Shown here: piece by piece, positions 12,553 through 20,761 of the stretch
Numbering within the stretch: position 1 is the first letter of the stretch
Layout: each line of letters begins with the position of its first letter
Notes under the pieces: model-generated
Database searches by the model: none
What the model was told of the DNA's origin: nothing
The model's input: only the letters and a program-made list of their open reading frames with translations
Position numbers and translations under genes: made by a program
Source: SFHK01 sp963618055
GTDB taxonomy: Bacteria > Bacillota > Clostridia > Christensenellales > Aristaeellaceae
DNA: 22,823 nucleotides
Direction of reading: 5' to 3'
NCBI GenBank assembly: GCA_963618055.1
Contig: CAVERI010000044.1
Location: 1-22,823, forward strand

Positions 12553-13224
12553 ATGGGCGGGCGCGGAGGTGCGTCGCATGGCGCGACGGCGGCTGGCGGC
12601 ATGCGCATCGGGCGCGGACAGCTTGCGCCGTGGCGGGACAATCAGACGGCGCTTCAGCAGATTATGCGCGATACCGGCATGACGCTGGCAGAGGCGCAGC
12701 TAGCACAGGCGACGCAAATACGGTATTATGGAGGCGACTACGTGAGCTTCACGGAAGGAGCACTCCCGCGCGAAACGGAGATCATCTCACAGGCGTTGAT
12801 GAAAATGCCCTACTACAACGGCGGCACCATCTGGCGCGGCGCGCATTTTTCCGACAGCGTTGCGGACAGTGCGTTCCTGAACAAATGGGAGCCCGGTACG
12901 GTTCAGCATTTCACCGATAAGCTGGGCAGGGGCAGCGCGGTCGTGCAGTCGTTTTCCAGCCAGGAAAGCGTCTCTGAGAGATTTGGGCGATGGGACTGGG
13001 TGCAGCCCGGCGAGACATCCATTAAATTCATTCTGGAGGAAAACCGAACCGCACCGGGCGTCCAGCATATATCCAAGTTTGGCATCGATGAAGCTGAGGT
13101 GCTGCTCCCCGCCGGACAGAATGTATACGTGGACAGAGTTGTTCGGGTGGCCGATTCTCCCGGCGGCGGTCGGCGTTTTGAAATTTATCTCAAGGACAGA
13201 GGAAGAAAGGGTAAGCGAAAATGA
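12553..13224 (+). CDS. Putative mono-ADP-ribosyltransferase (R-S-E class)
   Basis: 223 residues from ATG 12553, preceded by GGAGGGGG (12540-12547). The C-terminal domain carries the full R-S-E signature: TIWRGAHF (Arg95), VVQSFSSQ (Ser133/Ser135) and GIDEAEVLLPAG (Glu180 and Glu182, an ExE motif typical of enzymes that modify arginine). Such enzymes move ADP-ribose from NAD+ onto target proteins; T4 Alt, ModA and ModB reprogram the host this way. The N-terminus, MGGRGGASHGATAAGG, is Gly-rich and resembles the MGGRG starts I associate with other phage and mobile-element ADP-ribosyltransferases. No secretion signal is visible. It is coupled to the next gene by an ATGA overlap. The target is unknown; it could act in the infected cell or be carried in the virion. 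Confidence 0.75.
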   Translation: MGGRGGASHGATAAGGMRIGRGQLAPWRDNQTALQQIMRDTGMTLAEAQLAQATQIRYYGGDYVSFTEGALPRETEIISQALMKMPYYNGGTIWRGAHFSDSVADSAFLNKWEPGTVQHFTDKLGRGSAVVQSFSSQESVSERFGRWDWVQPGETSIKFILEENRTAPGVQHISKFGIDEAEVLLPAGQNVYVDRVVRVADSPGGGRRFEIYLKDRGRKGKRK

Positions 13225-13571
13225 GCGATAAACTGGTTATGCTGAGCGTCAGGTGTGCCGATCTGCTGTACCATTACGTAGAGGAAGGGATTGACGCAAT
13301 GGAGATCACAAAGCAGCCCCTTTGGAAGGAGTGGCTGCATGAAGCGTATCAAGATCCCGATTTTCTGATGACGGGTTATTTTTCCGTCTACGAAAAATGC
13401 CGCGATCAGGCGATAGATACGCTGAATCTCAATGAAGTTCGTGGCTGTATCACGTTTCTGCTTCGTCAGATGCGCTGTGAGTACCCGCCCTATTGGTGCC
13501 TGACAGACGGGAGTCTTGCCGATCTGCTGATGCGCTGGTCGGTGCTGGTCACGTGGAAGGAGGATGTATGA
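13221..13571 (+). CDS. Small protein of unknown function in the accessory module
   Basis: 116 residues, start overlapping the ADP-ribosyltransferase stop as ATGA. Mostly helical, with several Cys and Trp residues. The segment LNEVRGCITFLLRQMRCEYPPYWCLTDGSLADLLMRW loosely resembles DUF6508-type phage proteins, but I would not rely on this. No signal peptide, membrane segment or catalytic motif is evident. Its strict coupling to the preceding gene suggests a partner, regulator or immunity-like protein for the ADP-ribosyltransferase; that is inference from context only. It ends with another ATGA overlap onto the chaperone gene. Confidence 0.7.
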   Translation: MSDKLVMLSVRCADLLYHYVEEGIDAMEITKQPLWKEWLHEAYQDPDFLMTGYFSVYEKCRDQAIDTLNLNEVRGCITFLLRQMRCEYPPYWCLTDGSLADLLMRWSVLVTWKEDV

Positions 13572-13930
13572 TTACCTGCAAACTGAACGATAAAACGTAC
13601 ACGGTCGACTTCATCTCCGGGCGCGCCCTGCGCGAGATCGAGCCTGCGCTTAAGATGTACGGAAACATCATCAACGCCGCAAACGCCGCGGCGAAGGGCG
13701 AAGCGGTCGAGGAAAGCACGGACGTCCGGGAAGCCATGGACGTCATGATTCGCTGGTTCTGCATACTCTTCGGCAACCAGTTTGCGCCGGACGACGTGCT
13801 GGACGGCTACCCGGTGGACAGGCTCATGCACGATATGGCGCTGGCGCTCATGGCGGTGCAGACGCAGACCACGGAGGTGCTGAGCGACTTCCCTACGAAG
13901 GCGGCGAAGGCGGAGACGAATCTCGGCTGA
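13568..13930 (+). CDS. Tail assembly chaperone, G-type
   Basis: 120 residues from ATG 13568, supported by GGAAGGAGG at 13555-13563 and an ATGA overlap with the gene before. ITCKLNDKTYTVDFISGRALREIEPALK and then VMIRWFCILFGNQFAPDDVLDGYPVDRLM match the short tail chaperones of Firmicute siphophages. They bind the tape measure protein and recruit tail tube subunits, and are absent from mature virions. Immediately downstream, a second frame continues with T-like sequence, the arrangement that yields a G-T fusion by programmed frameshifting in lambda-like tails. Confidence 0.85.
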   Translation: MITCKLNDKTYTVDFISGRALREIEPALKMYGNIINAANAAAKGEAVEESTDVREAMDVMIRWFCILFGNQFAPDDVLDGYPVDRLMHDMALALMAVQTQTTEVLSDFPTKAAKAETNLG

Positions 13931-14115
13931 CGCTGCCCGACTTTATCTACACCACTTACAACAGCCTCCTGGAGGGCGGCTGGCGGATGTGTGAGATCGA
14001 CGGCATGGACATGCTGGGCTTCCTGCGCATCCGCGCGTACAATGCCAGAAAACAACATAAGAAAGCATCCAAACCCGGCTACATCGACGACGTGTGGCCG
14101 GGTTTAAAGCCGTAA
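13888..14115 (+). CDS. T-segment of the tail chaperone, reached by -1 frameshift
   Basis: This frame is open from 13654 to TAA 14113-14115 and lies at -1 relative to G. It has no start codon with a convincing ribosome binding site before the conserved part. After the G stop (13928-13930) it reads LPDFIYTTYNSLLEGGW, then EIDGMDMLGFLRIRAYNARKQ, and ends YIDDVWPGL, which fits the T domain that contacts tail tube protein. A frameshift near the end of G would give a fusion of roughly 180 residues. I find no canonical X-XXY-YYZ heptamer; CTTCCCT at 13888-13894 is the best candidate and is imperfect. The listed start marks this candidate site, not an initiation codon. Confidence 0.72.
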   Translation, partial: LPYEGGEGGDESRLTLPDFIYTTYNSLLEGGWRMCEIDGMDMLGFLRIRAYNARKQHKKASKPGYIDDVWPGLKP

Positions 14116-14131
14116 CGGGAGGCGGTATCAC

Positions 14132-17100
14132 ATGTCAGAGACATTGCGCGACCTTGTGGTGTCGCTTTCACTGAACAGCGACAACTTCACGAGAAACATC
14201 AAATCCATCAACAAACAAATCCAGGAAGCACAATCCGAGTTCCGCATGATGTCATCGACCGTGGATAGTTTCGAGTCCACGGTCGATGGTCTTTCTACCA
14301 AGCTCAACACCCTCCAGCGCATATTCGTCATGCAGGAAGAGGTGGTCGAGCAGTACGAGCGCGCGCTTGCGAAGGCGAGAGACAAACTTCAAGAGTGCTA
14401 CGACCGCGAAGCGGACTACGCAGACCGCCTGGACAAGGCGCGTGAAAAGCAGGAAGCGGCGGCGAAAGCCGTAAACGATGCGGACGCTGCCTATCGAAAT
14501 TACAAGACTTCCCTCGGCGAAGCGAACTCCGCGACCATCGCCGCCGGAGCGAATCTGGAAGCCGCGAAGCGCGAATACGTCGAAACCTCCGCCGAGGTTG
14601 CAAAGCTGGAAGGGCAGCACGCCGCGCTGGTCAAGGCCACGCAGAACGCCGCAGACGCAGTATCGACCGCGACTGTCAAGCTGAACGACGCGCAGACCGC
14701 GCTGAACCGGACGCAGTCGGAGCTCGACGCGACCGCACAGGCTTTGCAGCTCGCACAAACGCAGTGGGACGCCGCAGGCGCTTCCATTAAGGCTGCGGAA
14801 TCGACCCTCGTGTCGATCGGTAAGCAGATGAAGACCGCCGAAAGCCGGTTCAGGCTGGCGGCCGCCGGGATCAAAGACTTCGACAAGTCCGCGGCGGGCT
14901 TGAGCGCGAAGCTGGTGCTTCTGAAGGAAAAGCTCGACCTGCAGCAGAAGGCCGTTGCGCAGTACGAATCCGCCTTGAAGGGCGCAAAGGAACAGCTCGA
15001 AGCGGCGAAACAGGCAAACGACCCGGAGAAGATCAAACAGGCGACAGATGCAGTGGAGAGCGCAAAAGCGGCGCTGAACGACGCAAAAGCGGCGGTCAAG
15101 GAGACTCGCTCGGAGATCGACGACTGCAACAAAAGCCTGCAGACGGCGCAGTCGAGGTGGACGGCGGTCGGCAACAGTCTGGGCGACTTCAGCAAAAAGT
15201 GCAACGCTTCGGCGCAGGCGATGAGCAAGGCGGGCAAAGTCCTGTCGACCACAGTGACCGCCCCGATCGTCGCATTGGGCACGGCGGCGGTGAAGGCGAG
15301 CATCGACTTCGAGTCCGCGTTTGCGTCCGTGCGCAAGACCGTAAACGCCACGGAGACACAGTTTGCGGAGTTGGAAGCGTCCGTCAAGCAAATGTCCACG
15401 GAGGTCGCCGCGAGCACGACGGAGATCGCGGAGGTCATGGCGACCGGCGGTCAGCTGGGCATCGCGACGGAGTACTTGGAGGAGTTCACCCGCGTCATGA
15501 TCGATTTGGGCAATTCCTGCGAAGACCTGGACGCGCAGGAGGCGGCGACGACCATCGCGCAGTTCGCCAACGTCATGGGCACGGATCAGTCTTTGTTTAA
15601 GAACATCGGTTCGACGATCGTCGAGCTGGGCAACAACTTCGCCACGACGGAAGAGCCCATCATGACCATGGCGCAGCGCTTGTCCGGCGCGGGCAAGCAG
15701 ATCGGTATGAGCGAGTCCGAGATTCTGGGCTTCTCCGCGGCGCTTTCCTCCGTCGGCATCTCCGCCGAGATGGGCGGTTCGGCGTTCTCGAAGGCGCTGA
15801 TCAATATGGAGGTCGCGGCGGAGACGGGCGGTCAGGCGCTTACGGACTTCGCTAACGTGTCCGGCATGACCGAGGCGCAGTTTCGGGCGCTGTGGAAGTC
15901 CAACCCCGCAGACGCGTTCATCGCGTTCATCAGCGGGCTTGCGCAGATGGACGACGAGGGCATATCCGCCGTCGCGACGCTCAACGACATCGGCATTTCC
16001 GAAATCCGCCTGCGCGACACGCTGCTCCGCTCCGTCAACGCCGTCGACCTGTTCAGAAGCGCCCTCGACATGGCAGACAACGCTTGGAAGGAAAACACAG
16101 CCCTAACCACGGAGGCGAGCAAGCGGTACTCGACCACGGCGAGCAGGCTTGCCAATCTCAAGAACAAGGCCGTGCTCGTGGCGCAGGCGTTCGGCGACGA
16201 CTTAAACCCGCTCATCCGGGACGCGATCTCTGGTGTCAGCGACTTTCTCGACAGGCTCAGCGCCATGGACGCCGCAGACCGGCAGACGATCATGCGCCTG
16301 GCGTTGATCGCCGCGTCCATCGGTCCCGTCATTACATTGATCAGCAAGGGCAACGCCGCGCTCGGCGCACTTTCGGGCGGCATCAGCAAATTTGCTCTGA
16401 CGGCTGCGAACGCCGGCGGCGGCGTCAGCGGTCTGTGGGCGGCGGTGAAAGCCCTGCTCGGACCCGTGGGCATCGCGGCGCTGGCGGCGGGACTCGCCTA
16501 CGGCACGTACAAGCTCATCGACTGGGCGAGCGGCGCAAAGGCCGCGCGGGAGGCCGCCGAGGGCATGGTCGACGTCGCCGAGCGCATGAAGGAGACGCAG
16601 GCGGAGACCATCTACGACACCGGCACGAGCGACCCCCTCGCCCGCTTCGGCGTGGACAAGGAGAGCTTCGAGTCCGGCGCAGACAATTCAAAGAGCTGGT
16701 TTGATTCGCTGGTCGCCGCGTGGACGGACGGAAAGAAGGAAACGAACGAAACCGTGCAAGCCTTCGTGGACGCTTTCACGGATGACAGCGATACGGTCAG
16801 AACCGCCATTCAAAACCGCAGCGAACTGCTGGAGGGGCTGGGCACGCTCACCCCGGAGCAGCAGGAGAAGATGCAGAAAGATCTCGAACAGCTGGACAGC
16901 TGGGACGCTGAGATCGCAAAGCTCCTCAAGAAGCGCAAGAACGGAAACCTCACGGAGGAAGACCAGCAGCGGCTCACGGAGATCATCACGCTGCGCACGG
17001 AACTGCAATTGGAGTACGGCGGTCAGACCCCGGAAAGCTATGAAGGCGTGCTGCAGGGGCTGCACAGCGAAATCGAGCGCACGACCGCCAATGGCGGCAC

Positions 17101-20011
17101 GGTCACCGAGGACGTGTACGGCGACGCGCTGAACGCGCTCGCGGCGGGCAGACAGGCGTACATCGACAGCCTGAACGAAAGCTACGACGCGCAGTACGCG
17201 CAGATCATGCTGATCGAGGACGAGACCGAGCGCACGGCTGCGTTGATGGCATTGAACCAACTCTACAACGAGCAGCGCGACCAGAACGAAAAGGAATACC
17301 AGGCGGCCGTCAAGGAAACGGCGACGGAGGCATTTGAAAACGGCGCGTACGAAGAGCAGATCACTCAGTTCAACCAGCTCGCGTCCCTGATCGGTTCCGG
17401 CGCAGAACCCACTGAGCTGCTCTCGTGGGCGGAGAACATCGACGAAGGCAAAATGGCCAGCATGCTGGCACTGGTGGAGCAGCTGAAGGCCTCCGGCGCA
17501 ACGGACTCGGAACTGGCGGAGCTCGGCATTGACGCGGACACGCTCCTCAGCACGCTGGAGCAGATTCGCGACATCGCCGCCGGCACAGAGGGCATGGAGG
17601 GGCTTGCGACCATATTCGGCGAAGCCATCCCAGAAGAAGTGCAGCGAATCCTCGTAGGTCTGGACATGACGCAAGCGGCGACGGACTGGACGGCGTTCAT
17701 GGAGGGCAAAGACCCGTGGACGACCAAGGCAGAGCTTTCGGAGGTAGACGACGCGGCAGTAGACGCGTGGGAGACCGCGAACGCAGACGTCACGATCACA
17801 GGTCCCGCGGCGAAAATCGGCACCACGCTCGGCGCGGGCTGGCAGGGCGCGCTCAAGAACAAGATGACGCTCGGGCTGTTGAGGGTCTACGGCGCGAACG
17901 GCATGCCGATCACCGTGACTCCGGAGGTGATCGACCAGCTCGACGAAAACGACCTCGTGGTCGTCGGTTCGGACGGAACCGTGCACGTAATCGTCACGCC
18001 CAACGTCTCGACCGAACCGACGGTGACCGTCAAGCTCAACCCGCTGGACAGCAGTGCGATTGCCGAATGGGAAAAGGCGAACAGCGATCTCACACTTACC
18101 GGACCCACCGCCCGCGTAGGGCTGGGGCTCGGCCCGAACTGGCAAGGCACGCTTAAGAACAAGATGACGCTCGGGCTGTTGAAGGTCTACGGCGCAGACG
18201 GCATGCCGATCGAGGTGACCCCGGGGGTCGTGGATCAGATCACGGTAAACGATCTGGTCGCCGTCGAGGAGGACGGCACGGTGCACGTCGTCATCACCCC
18301 GAAGGTCGGCACTGCGGAAGCGGTGGAAGCTGCGCAGGAGAACAGCTCGGAACAGCGCACAGTTTTCAGTTTTCTCGGAAACGACGGGAGTACCGACAGT
18401 TCCGTGGAAAACATCTATCGGCAGGTGCACCAACTGAACGAGCTGCGCTCGGAGATCGACGCGCTTCGGGAAAGCGGCGAAGAGTACAACGAAGAGGGCT
18501 GGTCGCTCTCCGAACTGGAGAATCAATACAACAGCCTAGCGCAGTCGACCGACCTGTTGTACACCGCCTTTACAGGCCTCGACGAGATTGACTACACCAA
18601 CATCGGCTCGCAGATCGCCGCGCTATACGGTGCGCTGGAATCCGGCGATCTGGACGAAGAGACGGCCGCGCAGTACCTTCAGGAACTGCAAAAGCTGTCC
18701 GAAGTGCTCGCCGGTTCGGACGCACTCTTTGGCTACGCCGGTACGCCGCTGGCAGAGGGCGTTGCGGACGTATTGAAGGATTACAACTGGGACACGGACG
18801 CCACCACGGTGGTGCAGGATCTCGGCGACGCCATCGCGCGTATGGCGCTGCTGTACCCGCCGAAGGTCAAGGTGGAGCCGGAGGTTGAAACGGTCGAACC
18901 AGAAATCGAAACCCCGGTAGTCGCCGAACCTGTGCTCCCCGAAATCCCGGTCGACGAAAACGCCAATGCGCGCATCGAAGACGTCAAGGCGTTAAACGAG
19001 GAGATCGGCAAATACCAACAGAAAATCGATGCGTTAAGGGCAAGCGGCGAGAGCACTGACGCGGACGGCAACACCCTCGAAAGCCTCGAAGCCGCCAAGG
19101 CGCTATTGACGGACGATCTGCTGACCGCGTTCATGCGCCTGGGCAGTACCGACCTGCAGGGCGTGAGCGATGAAATTGCAGCGATCCTGAGCGCCTTAAA
19201 CAGCGGCGAACTGGACGAAGAACAGACAGCCGCATACCAGCAGCGTCTGGAGGAAATCCTCAGCTTCATCTCCGCCGCCGACAACTATCTCGGAACCGGC
19301 AACTACATATCCGCAGGCATCGCTTCCGGCATGACTGCATATGGTTGGACAACTGACGCCAATACCGTCGCCAGCGACATCCAATCCGCCATAAACGCCG
19401 CGCTCGGCGTGGCTTCCCCGGCAACCACCATGAAGCCAACAGGCGAGTACGTCTCCGCGGGCATCGGCGAGGGCATGAAGGGGTACGATTGGGAAAGCAC
19501 CGCTTCGGAACTGAGCGGCAGTTTACAAGCCGTGCTCAACGCTAACCTCGCGGGCGCGGGCGTTCGTTCGGTCGGCTATCACGTCATGACCGGTCTGGCT
19601 CTGGGCATTCTAAAGGGCAAATCCATCGTGACCGCGTCCATGCGCATGGCTGCAAGAGCGGCCGTTCAGGCGGCCAAGAAGGAACTGGTCATCCAATCGC
19701 CCAGTCACGTGTTCCGCGACGAAGTCGGCGCAATGGTCATGAAGGGCTTCGGACAGGGCATTCTGGAGGAGACCGAGAGTCAGGCGAAGATTATCCGCAA
19801 CGCCTCCCGATACCTCACCGACGAGGCAAAGGAAGCGTCCATCGGGTACAACACGTCCTACGACCAGCGCAAGTACGACCAGTCCTCAGCAGTGAATCTG
19901 ACCGTGGGCAGTCTGAACGTGCGCAGCGATCAGGACATACGCGACCTCGCAGTTGAGATCGCCGGGCTCACGCGCAGGCAACAGCGCGGTAAGGGTATGC
20001 GGATGGCGTAA
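14132..20011 (+). CDS. Tail tape measure protein
   Basis: 1959 residues after GGGAGGCGG (14117-14125). It sets tail length and is threaded through the tube during assembly and ejection. Residues 1-365 are long Ala/Glu/Lys/Gln coiled coil with an internal duplication. About 355-720 is the conserved tape-measure core (ASAQAMSKAGKVLSTTVTAP, IDFESAFASVRKTV, IAEVMATGGQLGIATEYLEEF). Hydrophobic segments at about 719-737 and 763-795 (LWAAVKALLGPVGIAALAAG) could insert in the host membrane. About 1203-1402 is a 100-residue tandem repeat, and about 1430-1790 a second, diverged pair. The C-terminus has IQSPSHVFRDEVGAMVMKGFGQGI, common in this family. No transglycosylase or peptidase motif is visible. 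The usual ruler of ~0.15 nm per residue would predict a tail near 290 nm, an upper estimate. A terminator follows at once. Confidence 0.96.
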   Translation: MSETLRDLVVSLSLNSDNFTRNIKSINKQIQEAQSEFRMMSSTVDSFESTVDGLSTKLNTLQRIFVMQEEVVEQYERALAKARDKLQECYDREADYADRLDKAREKQEAAAKAVNDADAAYRNYKTSLGEANSATIAAGANLEAAKREYVETSAEVAKLEGQHAALVKATQNAADAVSTATVKLNDAQTALNRTQSELDATAQALQLAQTQWDAAGASIKAAESTLVSIGKQMKTAESRFRLAAAGIKDFDKSAAGLSAKLVLLKEKLDLQQKAVAQYESALKGAKEQLEAAKQANDPEKIKQATDAVESAKAALNDAKAAVKETRSEIDDCNKSLQTAQSRWTAVGNSLGDFSKKCNASAQAMSKAGKVLSTTVTAPIVALGTAAVKASIDFESAFASVRKTVNATETQFAELEASVKQMSTEVAASTTEIAEVMATGGQLGIATEYLEEFTRVMIDLGNSCEDLDAQEAATTIAQFANVMGTDQSLFKNIGSTIVELGNNFATTEEPIMTMAQRLSGAGKQIGMSESEILGFSAALSSVGISAEMGGSAFSKALINMEVAAETGGQALTDFANVSGMTEAQFRALWKSNPADAFIAFISGLAQMDDEGISAVATLNDIGISEIRLRDTLLRSVNAVDLFRSALDMADNAWKENTALTTEASKRYSTTASRLANLKNKAVLVAQAFGDDLNPLIRDAISGVSDFLDRLSAMDAADRQTIMRLALIAASIGPVITLISKGNAALGALSGGISKFALTAANAGGGVSGLWAAVKALLGPVGIAALAAGLAYGTYKLIDWASGAKAAREAAEGMVDVAERMKETQAETIYDTGTSDPLARFGVDKESFESGADNSKSWFDSLVAAWTDGKKETNETVQAFVDAFTDDSDTVRTAIQNRSELLEGLGTLTPEQQEKMQKDLEQLDSWDAEIAKLLKKRKNGNLTEEDQQRLTEIITLRTELQLEYGGQTPESYEGVLQGLHSEIERTTANGGTVTEDVYGDALNALAAGRQAYIDSLNESYDAQYAQIMLIEDETERTAALMALNQLYNEQRDQNEKEYQAAVKETATEAFENGAYEEQITQFNQLASLIGSGAEPTELLSWAENIDEGKMASMLALVEQLKASGATDSELAELGIDADTLLSTLEQIRDIAAGTEGMEGLATIFGEAIPEEVQRILVGLDMTQAATDWTAFMEGKDPWTTKAELSEVDDAAVDAWETANADVTITGPAAKIGTTLGAGWQGALKNKMTLGLLRVYGANGMPITVTPEVIDQLDENDLVVVGSDGTVHVIVTPNVSTEPTVTVKLNPLDSSAIAEWEKANSDLTLTGPTARVGLGLGPNWQGTLKNKMTLGLLKVYGADGMPIEVTPGVVDQITVNDLVAVEEDGTVHVVITPKVGTAEAVEAAQENSSEQRTVFSFLGNDGSTDSSVENIYRQVHQLNELRSEIDALRESGEEYNEEGWSLSELENQYNSLAQSTDLLYTAFTGLDEIDYTNIGSQIAALYGALESGDLDEETAAQYLQELQKLSEVLAGSDALFGYAGTPLAEGVADVLKDYNWDTDATTVVQDLGDAIARMALLYPPKVKVEPEVETVEPEIETPVVAEPVLPEIPVDENANARIEDVKALNEEIGKYQQKIDALRASGESTDADGNTLESLEAAKALLTDDLLTAFMRLGSTDLQGVSDEIAAILSALNSGELDEEQTAAYQQRLEEILSFISAADNYLGTGNYISAGIASGMTAYGWTTDANTVASDIQSAINAALGVASPATTMKPTGEYVSAGIGEGMKGYDWESTASELSGSLQAVLNANLAGAGVRSVGYHVMTGLALGILKGKSIVTASMRMAARAAVQAAKKELVIQSPSHVFRDEVGAMVMKGFGQGILEETESQAKIIRNASRYLTDEAKEASIGYNTSYDQRKYDQSSAVNLTVGSLNVRSDQDIRDLAVEIAGLTRRQQRGKGMRMA
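14207..15004 (+). repeat. Duplicated coiled-coil block in the tape measure protein
   Basis: Tape measure residues 26-88 and 229-291 align without gaps at an offset of 203: INKQIQEAQSEFR with IGKQMKTAESRFR, and VEQYERALAKARDKL with VAQYESALKGAKEQL. A third partial copy starts near residue 336 (SLQTAQSRWTAVGNSLGDF). Confidence 0.75.
17740..18339 (+). repeat. 300-nt tandem duplication in the tape measure gene
   Basis: Two copies lie exactly 300 nt (100 residues) apart. The best-conserved part is nt 17847-17912 versus 18147-18212, nearly identical at DNA level (LKNKMTLGLLRVYGANGMPI versus LKNKMTLGLLKVYGADGMPI). The flanks V-D-A-W-E-T-A-N (from residue 1210) and I-A-E-W-E-K-A-N (from 1310) are more diverged. 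Outer limits are approximate. Confidence 0.88.
18413..19500 (+). repeat. Diverged ~190-residue duplication in the tape measure gene
   Basis: The unit beginning near EIDALRESGEEYNEEG (residue 1441) recurs at QKIDALRASGESTDADG (1631), 570 nt on. Later matched parts are IGSQIAALYGALESGDLDEE with VSDEIAAILSALNSGELDEE, and DVLKDYNWDTDATTV with SGMTAYGWTTDANTV. A third short copy of the last piece follows (EGMKGYDWESTASEL, near nt 19471). Confidence 0.75.
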
Positions 20012-20014
20012 TAC

Positions 20015-20049
20015 GGAGAGCATCGCTTCGGCGCTGCTCTCCTTGTTTT
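20015..20049 (+). terminator. Hairpin terminator between tape measure and Dit genes
   Basis: The stem GGAGAGCA (20015-20022) pairs with TGCTCTCC (20035-20042). After one mismatch, CGC pairs with GCG around a TTCG tetraloop (20024-20033). The T-rich tract TTGTTTT follows at once. The structure starts 3 nt after the tape measure stop and ends just before the Dit ribosome binding site GGAGGA (20050-20055). It has the form of a factor-independent terminator, probably partial, since tail genes continue downstream. Confidence 0.8.
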
Positions 20050-20062
20050 GGAGGAAACACAT

Positions 20063-20761
20063 ATGACCGATTACTTTATTTGGAATGGTGTGAAAAGTAC
20101 AGAGTACGGCATTCACGTTTCCGAACATCCGCCGATCACCATTCCCGCTGAAAGGCAAACCACCACAAATGTCCCCGGCAAGAGCGGAAGCTTCATTACG
20201 CTGGAAGGCGAAGACGTGTACGACGACATGACGCTCACGTGCAACTGCTGGATCGACGATCCGGCGAAAATCCCGAAAATTGCGCAGTGGCTGAAGGGCT
20301 CGGGCACGGTGACGTTCGCCAATCGCATGGGCGGTTATTACTACGCGCGAGTGACGAACCAGATTCCTTTTGAGGTCATTCTCAAAGGCAACCCGCATCG
20401 CAGCTTTTCCGTGAACTTCCGCTGCAAGCCGTTCTTCTATCACGATGAAAACGATGATATCGTGGTGACGACAAGTGGCACGTTCGTGGCGCATCAAGGC
20501 ACGATATTCGCAGAACCCGTCCTGCAGGTCACCCTTACGGGAGACGCGGAGATTACATTCGGCGGCAAGCTGTTCGAACTCGCCGACGTGACTGGCACGG
20601 TGACCATCGACACGCCGAATCAAGAGTGCTATATGGACTACGAGAGCAAGAACAGCTGCATGAGCGGCGATTACCCCATCATCCCGCTCTCTGGCGCTTA
20701 CGTCAACTGGACAGGCGACGTAACGCAGATCGTAATTACACCGAACTGGAGGAGTCTGTAA
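20063..20761 (+). CDS. Distal tail protein (Dit)
   Basis: 232 residues from ATG 20063; GGAGGA at 20050-20055 fits this start better than an in-frame TTG at 20048, which would overlap the ribosome binding site. DYFIWNGVKSTEYGIHVSEHPP, then VPGKSGSFITLEGEDVYDDMTLTCNCWI, IAQWLKGSGTVTFANRMGGYYYARVTNQIPF and VNFRCKPFFYHDEND match the Sipho_tail/Dit N-terminal ring domain. The C-terminal part (FAEPVLQVTLTGDAEITFGGKLFEL, VTGTVTIDTPNQECYMD) matches the galectin-like domain. Dit forms the hexameric hub linking the tail tube to the Tal tip protein encoded next. Confidence 0.93.
   Translation: MTDYFIWNGVKSTEYGIHVSEHPPITIPAERQTTTNVPGKSGSFITLEGEDVYDDMTLTCNCWIDDPAKIPKIAQWLKGSGTVTFANRMGGYYYARVTNQIPFEVILKGNPHRSFSVNFRCKPFFYHDENDDIVVTTSGTFVAHQGTIFAEPVLQVTLTGDAEITFGGKLFELADVTGTVTIDTPNQECYMDYESKNSCMSGDYPIIPLSGAYVNWTGDVTQIVITPNWRSL

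Noticed and set aside
16688..18526. Long minus-strand open frame (612 codons) opposite the tape measure gene
   Set aside because: An Arg/Leu/Val/His-rich shadow of the tape measure codons, with no ribosome binding site or family resemblance.
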